From NCBI GenBank assembly GCA_015486655.1, contig WFRF01000245.1, positions 1-17,088 on the forward strand: 17,088 nucleotides of DNA, given 5' to 3'. A program made the position numbers and the translations under genes. Origin of the DNA: Caldifarciminota bacterium (GTDB lineage Bacteria > Hydrothermota > 32-111 > QNBC01). How positions within the stretch are numbered: the first letter of the stretch is position 1; the number at the start of each line of letters is the position of its first letter. Positions 1 to 7,484 of this stretch are shown here, piece after piece. Below the pieces are notes generated by a model that worked only from the letters and a program-made list of their open reading frames with translations, did no database searches and was not told the origin of the DNA.

Positions 1-557
1 CTTCTCTCAATGATACCGGTACGGGGTTTAGAATCAAATTTCTGATTGATTTGCCGGGTGTTGTTTTTAAGAATAAATTAAATTTTGTGAAAAAATTAGC
101 CGCCGGTTTAAATATGGAGCTGGTAAATTTTCCGAATTACAATTACGGAGAAACATCGTTTTTTATTCTGACTAACAAAATGACAATAGGATTTGCCGAA
201 GACGAAATAATAGATTTTGCCACGAAAGCTTTAATACAGATAAAGGAAACCGAGCGCAGGTACAGAGAAGAGCTATTTAAGAATTTAAAATTCAGAGATC
301 GCATTATAAGAAATTATGCCGTGTTTAAGAACACACTTTTAATTAACGACAATGAAATCTTTAATATGATGTCTCTTCTCAGGCTTGGTGTAATTTCCGG
401 CATTATAAAGGATATGAATTTAAAGGATATTGACCATATTTTTAACGAATGCGGCAGAAATTACCTGAGATATGTTTATAAAATCAAAAAAGAAGAATCC
501 ATGTTAGATGTAATGAAAATTAGAAAATCACATATTGAGAAGTTAATGAGGTATTAA
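1..557 (+). CDS. mcsB: McsB-like protein arginine kinase, C-terminal half (5' end outside window)
   Basis: The reading frame is open from the first complete codon at base 3, so the gene begins before the window; about 184 residues are visible against roughly 360 in Bacillus McsB. The family resembles phosphagen kinases. It phosphorylates protein arginines, marking proteins for ClpC-ClpP degradation in the cytoplasm. Recognisable stretches are GTGFR, then TNKMTIG (ISNQMTLG in Bacillus), an acidic/basic helix with ETERRYREEL, and SLLRLGVISGIIKDM (matching the family's DVRLGIDLGIIK). The fit to the family is good, but catalytic signatures look damaged. The usual CPTNxGTG reads SLNDTGTG, so the conserved Cys is Ser, and the RGxYGEG loop is replaced by NFPNYNYGE. 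The RDxxR pattern near the C-terminus that helps bind phosphoarginine is not obvious either. It may be a pseudokinase or adaptor. Its TAA overlaps the clpC ATG (TAATG), implying coupled translation. Confidence 0.82.
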   Translation, partial: SLNDTGTGFRIKFLIDLPGVVFKNKLNFVKKLAAGLNMELVNFPNYNYGETSFFILTNKMTIGFAEDEIIDFATKALIQIKETERRYREELFKNLKFRDRIIRNYAVFKNTLLINDNEIFNMMSLLRLGVISGIIKDMNLKDIDHIFNECGRNYLRYVYKIKKEESMLDVMKIRKSHIEKLMRY

Positions 558-2989
558 TGGAACAATATTCGGAAACGATTAAGAGAATAATTAAAATGGC
601 ATATGATGAAGCAATTAAGTTGGGCAGTGTTTACGTTCAACAGCAGCATCTGTTACTCGCCTTTATAAAGGACACGTCCGATTACTCCACATCCGGAATT
701 AAGGTGCTCGAACAACTGGGGGTTGAATTAAACGAAGTTAGAAAATACGTCGAAAATACACATAGAAAATCCGCCCTAATCAGAAGAACCGATTTGAAAG
801 AAGGAGAGGATTATAAAAGATCTTTTCTTTTCGCTCGCAGGGAAGCGGAAGAAGACAATTCGGGCACTGTGTTCGGCATTCATCTTTTGTTGGGGATGTT
901 TAAGGTAAAAAACGGTTTCATGGAACGATTTTTTATAAATTACGGTATAAATTACGACACTTTGAAACGGCTTAAAAATGCAGGAAAAAGGGAGTTAAAG
1001 CAGTATAAGGATGAAGCCATACCCGAAGATGGAGAGAAGTTTCTGGAAAAATTTACCAGAAATTTAAACGAGCTTGCAAAAGCGGGGAAATTAGACCCGG
1101 TAATCGGCAGAGGTGATGAAATTGAGAGGGTAATTCAAATACTTGCCAGAAGAAAAAAGAATAATCCCGTGCTCGTCGGGGAGCCCGGTGTTGGGAAGAC
1201 TGCCATAGTGGAAGGGCTTGCAGAGCGAATAGTCGAAGGTATCGTTCCGGAGAAAATAAAGGATAAAATCATATTACAGTTGGATTTAACTTCATTGATA
1301 GCGGGGACCAAATACAGAGGGCAATTTGAGGGAAGAATGAAGGTCCTTTTCGAGGCATTGAAGGAGAAAGAAAATGCCATAGTCTTTATCGACGAGTTGC
1401 ATACAATTCTCGGTGCCGGTGCCGCAGAGGGTTCTCTTGATGTGGCTAATATGATAAAACCTCCGCTTACAAGAGGGGAAATTCAAATGATAGGTGCAAC
1501 AACTTATGAAGAGTATCGTAAGTATATTGAGAAGGACGGAGCCCTTGAAAGGAGATTCCAGTCAATTAATGTTGAAGAAACGACAATCGAGGAGACATAC
1601 GATATATTGAAAGGCTTACAATCAAGATACGAAGAATTTCACAATGTTAAATATACGGACGAAGCCATTATGGCAGCTGTTAAATTGTCTGCAAGATATG
1701 TTCAGAACAGATATTTACCGGACAAAGCAATTGATGTTCTTGATGAAGCCGGTGCAAGAGCCACGCTTTCCTTTAAGAACGGATTGTCACTGGAAGATAT
1801 AAAAAAGATGAGGGAGGAACTTGAAAAGATTCGCAGATTGAAAATAGATGCCGTAAATAAGAATAATTTTCTGAAAGCTGCGGAATACAGATCAAAAGAG
1901 CAGGAAATTGTGGATAACTTAAGCTCCGTAAACAATTCAAGGACTACCGTTATAAACGAAGATGATATAAGAAATGTCATCTCACAATGGACGCATATTC
2001 CCGTTTCCAACATAAGTGTGAGTGAGAGATATAAACTCATAAACCTTGAGGATGAGTTGAAAAAATATATTGTGGGGCAAAATGAAGCCATTGATGCAAT
2101 TGCACGGTCATTGAGGAGAAATTACTCGGGGCTCAGGGATCCTCGGAGACCCATAGGCTCTTTCATATTTATGGGACCCACGGGAGTGGGAAAAACACAA
2201 CTTGCAAAGGTTCTGGCAAAGATATTGTTTGGAGATTATGATGCGATTATCAGGATTGATATGAGTGAATATAGCGAGAAATTCAGCGTTTCCAGGTTAA
2301 TCGGGGCTCCTCCCGGATATGTGGGTTATGATGAAGGAGGGCAACTTACGACGAAGGTCAGACGGAAACCGTATTCCATCGTCCTTTTTGACGAGATAGA
2401 GAAAGCGGATCTTGAGGTTCACAGCATTCTTTTGCAGATTTTGGATGAAGGTGCGGTAACCGATGCAAGCGGAAAGAAAGTCAGTTTTAGAAATACCATA
2501 ATAATTTTAACGTCCAATCTCGGTACCCAATTCCTTAAAAAGGGAATGACAATGGGATTTAAAAGCGGGCAACTTGACCGCAAAGATTTTAAAGATAAAA
2601 TGGAAAAATCCTTAAAGGAAAAATTTAATCCGGAATTTTTGAACAGATTTGACGAGATTGTCTATTTTAATCAACTGGATAAAAAGTCTCTAATAAAGAT
2701 TGTGGATATTTTATTTGATGAAATGACTCAAAGATTAGATGAGGCGGGAATAAAGGTTGTTCTTAACGAAAGCGCAAAGGAATACCTCTCGGAGAAGGGA
2801 TTTGATCCCGTTTACGGGGCAAGATACCTGAGAAATATAATGGAAAAAGAGCTATTGGACCCTCTGTCCGAAATGATTCTAAAGAAAGATACGGGAAGAG
2901 GGGACAGTATACATATATCATCCAGAGGAGGGAAACTGGAATTTAAGATATCAAAAAGCAAAAAGAAGGAAAAGATAAAAACAGTATAG
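557..2989 (+). CDS. clpC: ClpC-type AAA+ unfoldase (Clp protease ATPase subunit)
   Basis: This is a complete 810-residue Hsp100 protein, the usual ClpC length. It is a hexameric cytoplasmic ATPase that unfolds substrates and feeds them to ClpP. Domains in order: a Clp N-domain (about 1-145); AAA-1 with Walker A GEPGVGKT (208-215), Walker B VFIDELH (276-282) and arginine-finger ERRF (331-334); a short middle domain with a UVR-like motif (about 420-455), which separates ClpC from ClpB; and AAA-2 with Walker A GPTGVGKT (540-547), Walker B LFDE (610-613) and NRFDE (696-700). The MGF tripeptide at 666-668 sits where ClpP-docking loops occur, so partnership with ClpP is expected, although no clpP is in the window. 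The start at 557 overlaps the preceding stop and follows GAGGT. The mcsB-clpC order matches the Firmicutes ctsR-mcsA-mcsB-clpC operon. Here it heads into envelope genes instead. Confidence 0.95.
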   Translation: MEQYSETIKRIIKMAYDEAIKLGSVYVQQQHLLLAFIKDTSDYSTSGIKVLEQLGVELNEVRKYVENTHRKSALIRRTDLKEGEDYKRSFLFARREAEEDNSGTVFGIHLLLGMFKVKNGFMERFFINYGINYDTLKRLKNAGKRELKQYKDEAIPEDGEKFLEKFTRNLNELAKAGKLDPVIGRGDEIERVIQILARRKKNNPVLVGEPGVGKTAIVEGLAERIVEGIVPEKIKDKIILQLDLTSLIAGTKYRGQFEGRMKVLFEALKEKENAIVFIDELHTILGAGAAEGSLDVANMIKPPLTRGEIQMIGATTYEEYRKYIEKDGALERRFQSINVEETTIEETYDILKGLQSRYEEFHNVKYTDEAIMAAVKLSARYVQNRYLPDKAIDVLDEAGARATLSFKNGLSLEDIKKMREELEKIRRLKIDAVNKNNFLKAAEYRSKEQEIVDNLSSVNNSRTTVINEDDIRNVISQWTHIPVSNISVSERYKLINLEDELKKYIVGQNEAIDAIARSLRRNYSGLRDPRRPIGSFIFMGPTGVGKTQLAKVLAKILFGDYDAIIRIDMSEYSEKFSVSRLIGAPPGYVGYDEGGQLTTKVRRKPYSIVLFDEIEKADLEVHSILLQILDEGAVTDASGKKVSFRNTIIILTSNLGTQFLKKGMTMGFKSGQLDRKDFKDKMEKSLKEKFNPEFLNRFDEIVYFNQLDKKSLIKIVDILFDEMTQRLDEAGIKVVLNESAKEYLSEKGFDPVYGARYLRNIMEKELLDPLSEMILKKDTGRGDSIHISSRGGKLEFKISKSKKKEKIKTV

Positions 2990-2998
2990 GAGGAGAAG

Positions 2999-5350
2999 TT
3001 GAAAAAAATACTTTTGACACTGGCAATAACAGGAATATTTTTCTTTAATCTTTCAGCGATGTTTATTGCAAATATAACAGTAAAGGGAAATAGAAACGCT
3101 GACCAATCGATAATAATTACAGCTTCTCAATTACACCTCGGGGATGAGCTCAATCAGGAAAATCTCGACAGAGCAATTAAAAATATATATAAACTCGGTT
3201 TTTTTAAGGATGTTGTAATAGATGTCGTAACAAAAGATAATACTCAATGTGACATAAATATAAATGTGTCCGAATACCCCATAATCAGGAAAATTGACTT
3301 TAAAGGGACGGGAGTTATAAAAAAGAAGAAATTGAAGGAAGATTACAAGTTGAATATAGGAAGTGTTGCTTCCGAAAAGAATATTTTTCATTGGCAGAAT
3401 GATATGCTCAAGAAGTACAGGGAAAAAGGTTTCCTAAATGCTACCGTTGCGATATACTGCAAGGATATCGATACGGTAAGAAATACATGCACATTAAAGA
3501 TCGATATTGAGCAAAACAACAAAATAGTTTTACGGGGCATAATATTTAAAGGCAACAATAATATTCCCTCCGGTAAACTTAAGGCAAAAATGCAAAACAA
3601 ACCCAGAGAGGGCATATTTTTCTGGAGAGGAAAATTTGATGAGGAGAAATTTGCCGAAGATAAGGACAAAATACTCGAATATTATGCCGATAACGGTTAC
3701 CCTTTTGCAAAAATTGGCAATGTTTACCGCACATACGACAAATCCGGAAAGAACATGTATTTGCACATCGATATTACCGAAGGGCAAAAGGTCTATTTTG
3801 GCAATGTGATTCTGGATGGCAACAAAATATTTAAATCTAAAACGTTGCTCAAGCTCATTAAATTTAAAAAAGGCGAGTTATACAGCAGAAAATTGTTTGA
3901 GAAGAGCATACAAAATATATATGAGGTTTACGGCGATCACGGATATCTGTTTTTACAAATTACTCCGGATAAGAAGATGAAAGGGAATGAAATGAATATC
4001 AAGTTAAATCTTACGGAGAATTTCCCTGCTCATCTGAGATACATAAATATTGTAGGAAATACAAAAACGCATGAAAAGGTTATAAGAAGAGAGATGACAA
4101 TCTATCCCGGAAATTTACTTAAGCGATCGAGACTGATAGAAACACAGAGAAAACTGGCTCAACTTAATTATTTCGATGACTTGAAACTTGACACGAAAGT
4201 TGTGGATGATTCTGGACATGTGGATCTTACATTTAAGGTTAAGGAAAAGGCGACGGAAACGGTATCCGGAGGTGTCGCTTATTCACAAATAGACGGAGTA
4301 ACGGGGAACCTTTCTCTTTCCTTTAAAAATCTCATGGGAACGGGAAGGAAGGTCAGCATACAGTTTGACAAGGGGAAGACATTGAACAACTTCCAGTTGT
4401 CATTTAACGAGCCTTGGTTATTAGATACGAGAGCAAGCCTTGGAGCCAATCTGTTTTATCTCACAAGAACAGTGCAGTACTCTTATGATTCAACCGGCAT
4501 AGATACCATTGTTGTGGACTCGACAACCGATAGCACCGTTCTTGACACGACACATAATATTGTACCTTTTGATGTAAGCGAAAAGAGAAAAGGCTTCAGC
4601 GTTTCCACAGGGAGATATTTTCAGCAGTTTAAGTATCTCTCCGGTTATGTACAGTACTCTTTGCAGAACATAGATTATTTTACCGAAGATACCGTTCATG
4701 TAAGCGATTACATAAAATCCCAATTGGGAAATGTATGGAGAAGCTCGGTCCTGTTTAGTCTGCTCAGAGATTCCAGAGATGATATATTTGATCCCATGAG
4801 CGGTTCACAAACCAAACTCACGGCAGAATTTGTCGGAGGGCCTCTCGGCGGTGGTGAACATTTCCAGAAATATACATTTGATGCTCGTTATTATCATAAA
4901 CTTATCGGTATATCCAGCATTATGTTAAGGGGTGCTTACGGTTCGTGTTTCGGGTACAAAACACCGGGGGATGTACCTGTTACGGAAAAATTCCTTATCG
5001 GCGGTGTCGGCGATATGGGGCTTAGAGGATATGCGGATAGAAGCATAGGATATGATAACGGAACAGGATATGACTATGCAGGCAGAGCCTATTTTATTAC
5101 AAATATGGAATTGAGGTTTAAAGCGACGGATCAGATATATGCTCTTGTATTCTATGATATGGGCAATGTATGGAGTTCCTTCACCGATGGGCTTCATAAG
5201 GGCTTTTGGCCTATGAAAAAGGGAGCCGGTGTGGGGGTACGGTTGAACATACCGATGCTGGGTATCATAGGTTTTGATTACGGTTTGGGTTTTGACAGAA
5301 TCGGCGGTGCTCAGTGGGAACCTCATATACAGATAGGAACATCATTTTAA
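2999..5350 (+). CDS. bamA: BamA outer-membrane protein assembly factor
   Basis: The 783-residue Omp85 protein has the normal BamA length. It inserts beta-barrel proteins into the outer membrane. A signal peptide (residues 1-20, ending NLSA) is followed by five POTRA repeats (about 23-92, 94-170, 173-262, 265-342, 345-417). A beta-barrel runs from about 420 to the C-terminal Phe. The barrel contains the loop-6 motif LRGY (675-678; VRGF/Y in the family) and ends IQIGTSF, a typical beta-signal. The start is TTG: it lies 3 nt after AGGAGGAG (2988-2995), and the next in-frame Met (residue 21) would remove the signal peptide. A putative surface loop at about 495-525 is unusually rich in Asp, Ser and Thr. 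Only 9 nt separate it from clpC and 11 nt from the skp-like gene. The bamA-skp-fabZ-lpxA order echoes the classical proteobacterial cluster. Confidence 0.95.
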   Translation: MKKILLTLAITGIFFFNLSAMFIANITVKGNRNADQSIIITASQLHLGDELNQENLDRAIKNIYKLGFFKDVVIDVVTKDNTQCDININVSEYPIIRKIDFKGTGVIKKKKLKEDYKLNIGSVASEKNIFHWQNDMLKKYREKGFLNATVAIYCKDIDTVRNTCTLKIDIEQNNKIVLRGIIFKGNNNIPSGKLKAKMQNKPREGIFFWRGKFDEEKFAEDKDKILEYYADNGYPFAKIGNVYRTYDKSGKNMYLHIDITEGQKVYFGNVILDGNKIFKSKTLLKLIKFKKGELYSRKLFEKSIQNIYEVYGDHGYLFLQITPDKKMKGNEMNIKLNLTENFPAHLRYINIVGNTKTHEKVIRREMTIYPGNLLKRSRLIETQRKLAQLNYFDDLKLDTKVVDDSGHVDLTFKVKEKATETVSGGVAYSQIDGVTGNLSLSFKNLMGTGRKVSIQFDKGKTLNNFQLSFNEPWLLDTRASLGANLFYLTRTVQYSYDSTGIDTIVVDSTTDSTVLDTTHNIVPFDVSEKRKGFSVSTGRYFQQFKYLSGYVQYSLQNIDYFTEDTVHVSDYIKSQLGNVWRSSVLFSLLRDSRDDIFDPMSGSQTKLTAEFVGGPLGGGEHFQKYTFDARYYHKLIGISSIMLRGAYGSCFGYKTPGDVPVTEKFLIGGVGDMGLRGYADRSIGYDNGTGYDYAGRAYFITNMELRFKATDQIYALVFYDMGNVWSSFTDGLHKGFWPMKKGAGVGVRLNIPMLGIIGFDYGLGFDRIGGAQWEPHIQIGTSF

Positions 5351-5361
5351 AAGAGGTAATT

Positions 5362-6297
5362 ATGAAGAGGATTTTATTTGTCTTACTCTTTCTATTCCCC
5401 CTGATTTCATTTGCGGAAGTTAAGATAGGTTATGTGGATACGGACAAAGTGGTGAGCTCATATAAAGGGCTTTCATCGTTGAAAGAGCAGATAGATATGC
5501 AATCGAACCAATGGAAAAGGGAACTCGGCGCAAAAAAGCTTGAAATAAACAGGTTGAAAGAAGATCTGAATAATAAAAAACTTGTCATATCCCCGGAAAT
5601 GAGAATCGAAAAGGAAAATGAGATTGCAAGAAAGGAAAAGGAGTATACTCAGTTTATAGACAGTATTTGGGGTGAAGGCGGTTTGTTGGAGAAGAGAAAG
5701 AAAGAGTATTCCAAAGAGATTACCGATAAAATAGAGGCGGTCATTAAAACCATTGCCGATGAGCGTGGATTTACAATTGTTTTTGATAAAAACAAGGCGG
5801 GAATCGTATATTCAAAAAATGTTGTGGACATTACGCAGGATGTCATAGATGCCCTGAATCAGGAATTCGGAGGAAATCAGGTGAAGAAAACAATTGAGAT
5901 AGCCATCCCCAACGTATTTGAGACAAATAATACGGCTCAGGAGATGAAATTGGGATCCAGATTGCGTGCCACTCTCAAAAATGCGCTTAACCGAATAGGT
6001 GATTACGATTTTACAAAAATACAGGATATTTCAGATGCGCTGAATGCCATGGGAATCAATGTTCAGAGAAAATTAACAGATACGGAACTGACTACCCTGG
6101 GAAGAAATTTGTCTGTGGATTATATAATCTACGGTACATGTGAAGCTGATGTTGGGGTTATTAAAACCAACTTTAAATTGGTGAATGCCAGAACGGGCAT
6201 AGTTCTTGTGACTTCGAACAGAAGTGTTGACAGTGATAAGAAATTGGATCAATTAATAAATGACATTTTAACGGATATTAAACCGGAACTGAGGTGA
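5362..6297 (+). CDS. Skp/OmpH-like periplasmic chaperone with extra C-terminal CsgG/TolB-N-like domain
   Basis: The protein has 311 residues, about twice a usual Skp (about 160). A signal peptide (1-18, cleavage after SFA) is followed by an OmpH/Skp region. This starts EVKIGYVDTDKV, forms a long charged coiled coil (about 40-130), and closes with a strand including RGFTIVFDK and the segment VVDITQDVIDAL (about 135-167). Skp trimers hold unfolded outer-membrane proteins in the periplasm for the Bam complex, which fits the upstream bamA. Residues about 175-311 are additional: a strand, an LGSRLRATLKNAL helix, YIIYGTCEAD, then FKLVNARTGIVLVTS. This strand/helix order and the 'YIIYG...NARTGIVL' pattern resemble the CsgG/FlgO/LpoB/TolB-N fold; that assignment is by eye. 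The ATG at 5362 is chosen because it follows GAGGT (5353-5357) and gives a proper signal peptide. An in-frame start at 5314 would overlap bamA and bury the signal. Confidence 0.85.
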   Translation: MKRILFVLLFLFPLISFAEVKIGYVDTDKVVSSYKGLSSLKEQIDMQSNQWKRELGAKKLEINRLKEDLNNKKLVISPEMRIEKENEIARKEKEYTQFIDSIWGEGGLLEKRKKEYSKEITDKIEAVIKTIADERGFTIVFDKNKAGIVYSKNVVDITQDVIDALNQEFGGNQVKKTIEIAIPNVFETNNTAQEMKLGSRLRATLKNALNRIGDYDFTKIQDISDALNAMGINVQRKLTDTELTTLGRNLSVDYIIYGTCEADVGVIKTNFKLVNARTGIVLVTSNRSVDSDKKLDQLINDILTDIKPELR

Positions 6298-6301
6298 AAT
6301 T

Positions 6302-6739
6302 ATGATGGATATTTATGAAATTATGGAAATGCTTCCCCACAGGTATCCTTTTCTTCTTGTGGATAAAATATTGGAAGCCGATAAAAATCACGTTAAAGCA
6401 CTGAAAAACGTTACCATTAACGAGCCTTTTTTCCAGGGGCATTTCCCCGGAAAACCCGTCATGCCGGGTGTCTTAATAGTAGAATCAATGGCACAATCGG
6501 CGGTTGCTCTCATTGTGAATTTTATTGAAAATCCAAAGGATTATCTTTTTTATTTCATGAAAATTGACAAGGTTAAATTCAGAAAACCGGTAGTTCCCGG
6601 TGATACGATTATTCATGAAATAACGCTTGAAAAAGAGAGGGGAACAATGGTCGTTATAAAGGGGAAATCCTATGTAGACGGGAAACTGGTATGTGAAGGA
6701 GAATTGACAGCAATGGCTGTAAAAAGAGAAGAAAAATAA
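6302..6739 (+). CDS. fabZ: 3-hydroxyacyl-ACP dehydratase FabZ
   Basis: This 145-residue hot-dog-fold enzyme is close to the family length (about 140-150). It dehydrates (3R)-hydroxyacyl-ACP to trans-2-enoyl-ACP in cytoplasmic fatty-acid elongation. The N-terminal [14 protein letters not shown] block is diagnostic. The catalytic pair is His47 in [13 protein letters not shown] and Glu61 in the following ESMAQ helix. The C-terminal half has FRKPVVPGD, another family hallmark. Translation starts at an ATGATG doublet, and either Met is possible. The Shine-Dalgarno GAGGTG (6291-6296) overlaps the stop of the preceding gene. Its stop overlaps the next start (TAATG). FabZ competes with LpxA for 3-hydroxyacyl-ACP, which explains the common pairing of the two genes. 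Confidence 0.96.
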   Translation: MMDIYEIMEMLPHRYPFLLVDKILEADKNHVKALKNVTINEPFFQGHFPGKPVMPGVLIVESMAQSAVALIVNFIENPKDYLFYFMKIDKVKFRKPVVPGDTIIHEITLEKERGTMVVIKGKSYVDGKLVCEGELTAMAVKREEK

Positions 6740-7476
6740 TGGAGACCGTCGGAGCGAATTTCGAGAAGGGGAATTATTGCAAAATTGCAGACAATGTTCT
6801 CATAGGGGATAATGTCGTATTGGGAAACGGTGTAATTGTTTACGATAATGTCATAATAGGATCCGATGTCAGTATCGGAGATTACTCAATTATAGGGTCC
6901 GGGATCGGTATGGGAGATGATATTTCCGGAGGACTGATTATCGGTGACGGCGTTGAAATTTATCCTTATACGTTGATTCAATTCGGCAGAAACGGTAAAC
7001 AGACAAAAATAGAATCCGATGTTAGAATTCTCGGGCATTCAACAATAGGCTATAACAGTATAATAAAGAAAGGTGCCGTAATAGCCACAAATGCAATTGT
7101 CGGGCATGATTCGACTGTTTGTGAATCTGCCGTAATCAATGCACGCTCGTATATTAAATCGGGGATTAATATAGGTAAACTTGCTCACATTGCAACCATC
7201 GGTACAATAGAGCATGATGTACTGCCCTTTGCAATAATTAAAGGTATTCCTCCCTATGTGGCAAATGTCAACATAGCCGGACTTAAGAAGAATGGTTACA
7301 GAGAGGAGGAAATAGAGGTTATCATGAGAGCCTATGAAATTATTTTTAAGGAGGGTTTAACATTGTCTCAGGCAATTGAAAATTTGATATCCAAAATTGA
7401 GAAGAGATCAATAGTCACCGAGATAGTGGAATTTTTGAGAATGGTTACGGAATCCGGAAGAGGTTTAGTAAAATAG
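6739..7476 (+). CDS. lpxA: LpxA-like UDP-N-acetylglucosamine acyltransferase (compact)
   Basis: This is a left-handed beta-helix acyltransferase of 245 residues, somewhat shorter than E. coli LpxA (262). The first 180 residues are hexapeptide repeats (such as IGDNVVLGNGVIVYDNVIIG). The remainder is the helical LpxA tail, recognised by NVNIAGLKKNGY, the helix EVIMRAYEIIFKEGLTLSQAI and the terminal SGRGLVK. His123 in GHDSTV aligns with catalytic His125 of E. coli. The first reaction of lipid A synthesis, 3-hydroxyacyl transfer from ACP to UDP-GlcNAc, is the likely role. The protein lacks the usual N-terminal HPTA-type coil and is shortened in two places: the loop matching E. coli QDLKYAGEPT, and about one coil after the active site. 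Translation starts within the fabZ stop (TAATG). The C-terminal domain argues against LpxD. Another sugar-nucleotide acyltransferase remains possible. Confidence 0.82.
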   Translation: METVGANFEKGNYCKIADNVLIGDNVVLGNGVIVYDNVIIGSDVSIGDYSIIGSGIGMGDDISGGLIIGDGVEIYPYTLIQFGRNGKQTKIESDVRILGHSTIGYNSIIKKGAVIATNAIVGHDSTVCESAVINARSYIKSGINIGKLAHIATIGTIEHDVLPFAIIKGIPPYVANVNIAGLKKNGYREEEIEVIMRAYEIIFKEGLTLSQAIENLISKIEKRSIVTEIVEFLRMVTESGRGLVK

Positions 7477-7484
7477 GAGAAGAG

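Noticed and set aside
51..557. TTG at 51 as the start of a 168-residue protein
   Set aside because: The frame is open to the window edge, and the upstream codons encode the conserved GTGFR segment of McsB. This is the 3' half of a longer gene.
5314..5361. Earlier in-frame ATG for the skp-like gene
   Set aside because: It lies inside bamA, lacks a Shine-Dalgarno and puts 16 residues before the signal peptide. The ATG at 5362 has GAGGT upstream.
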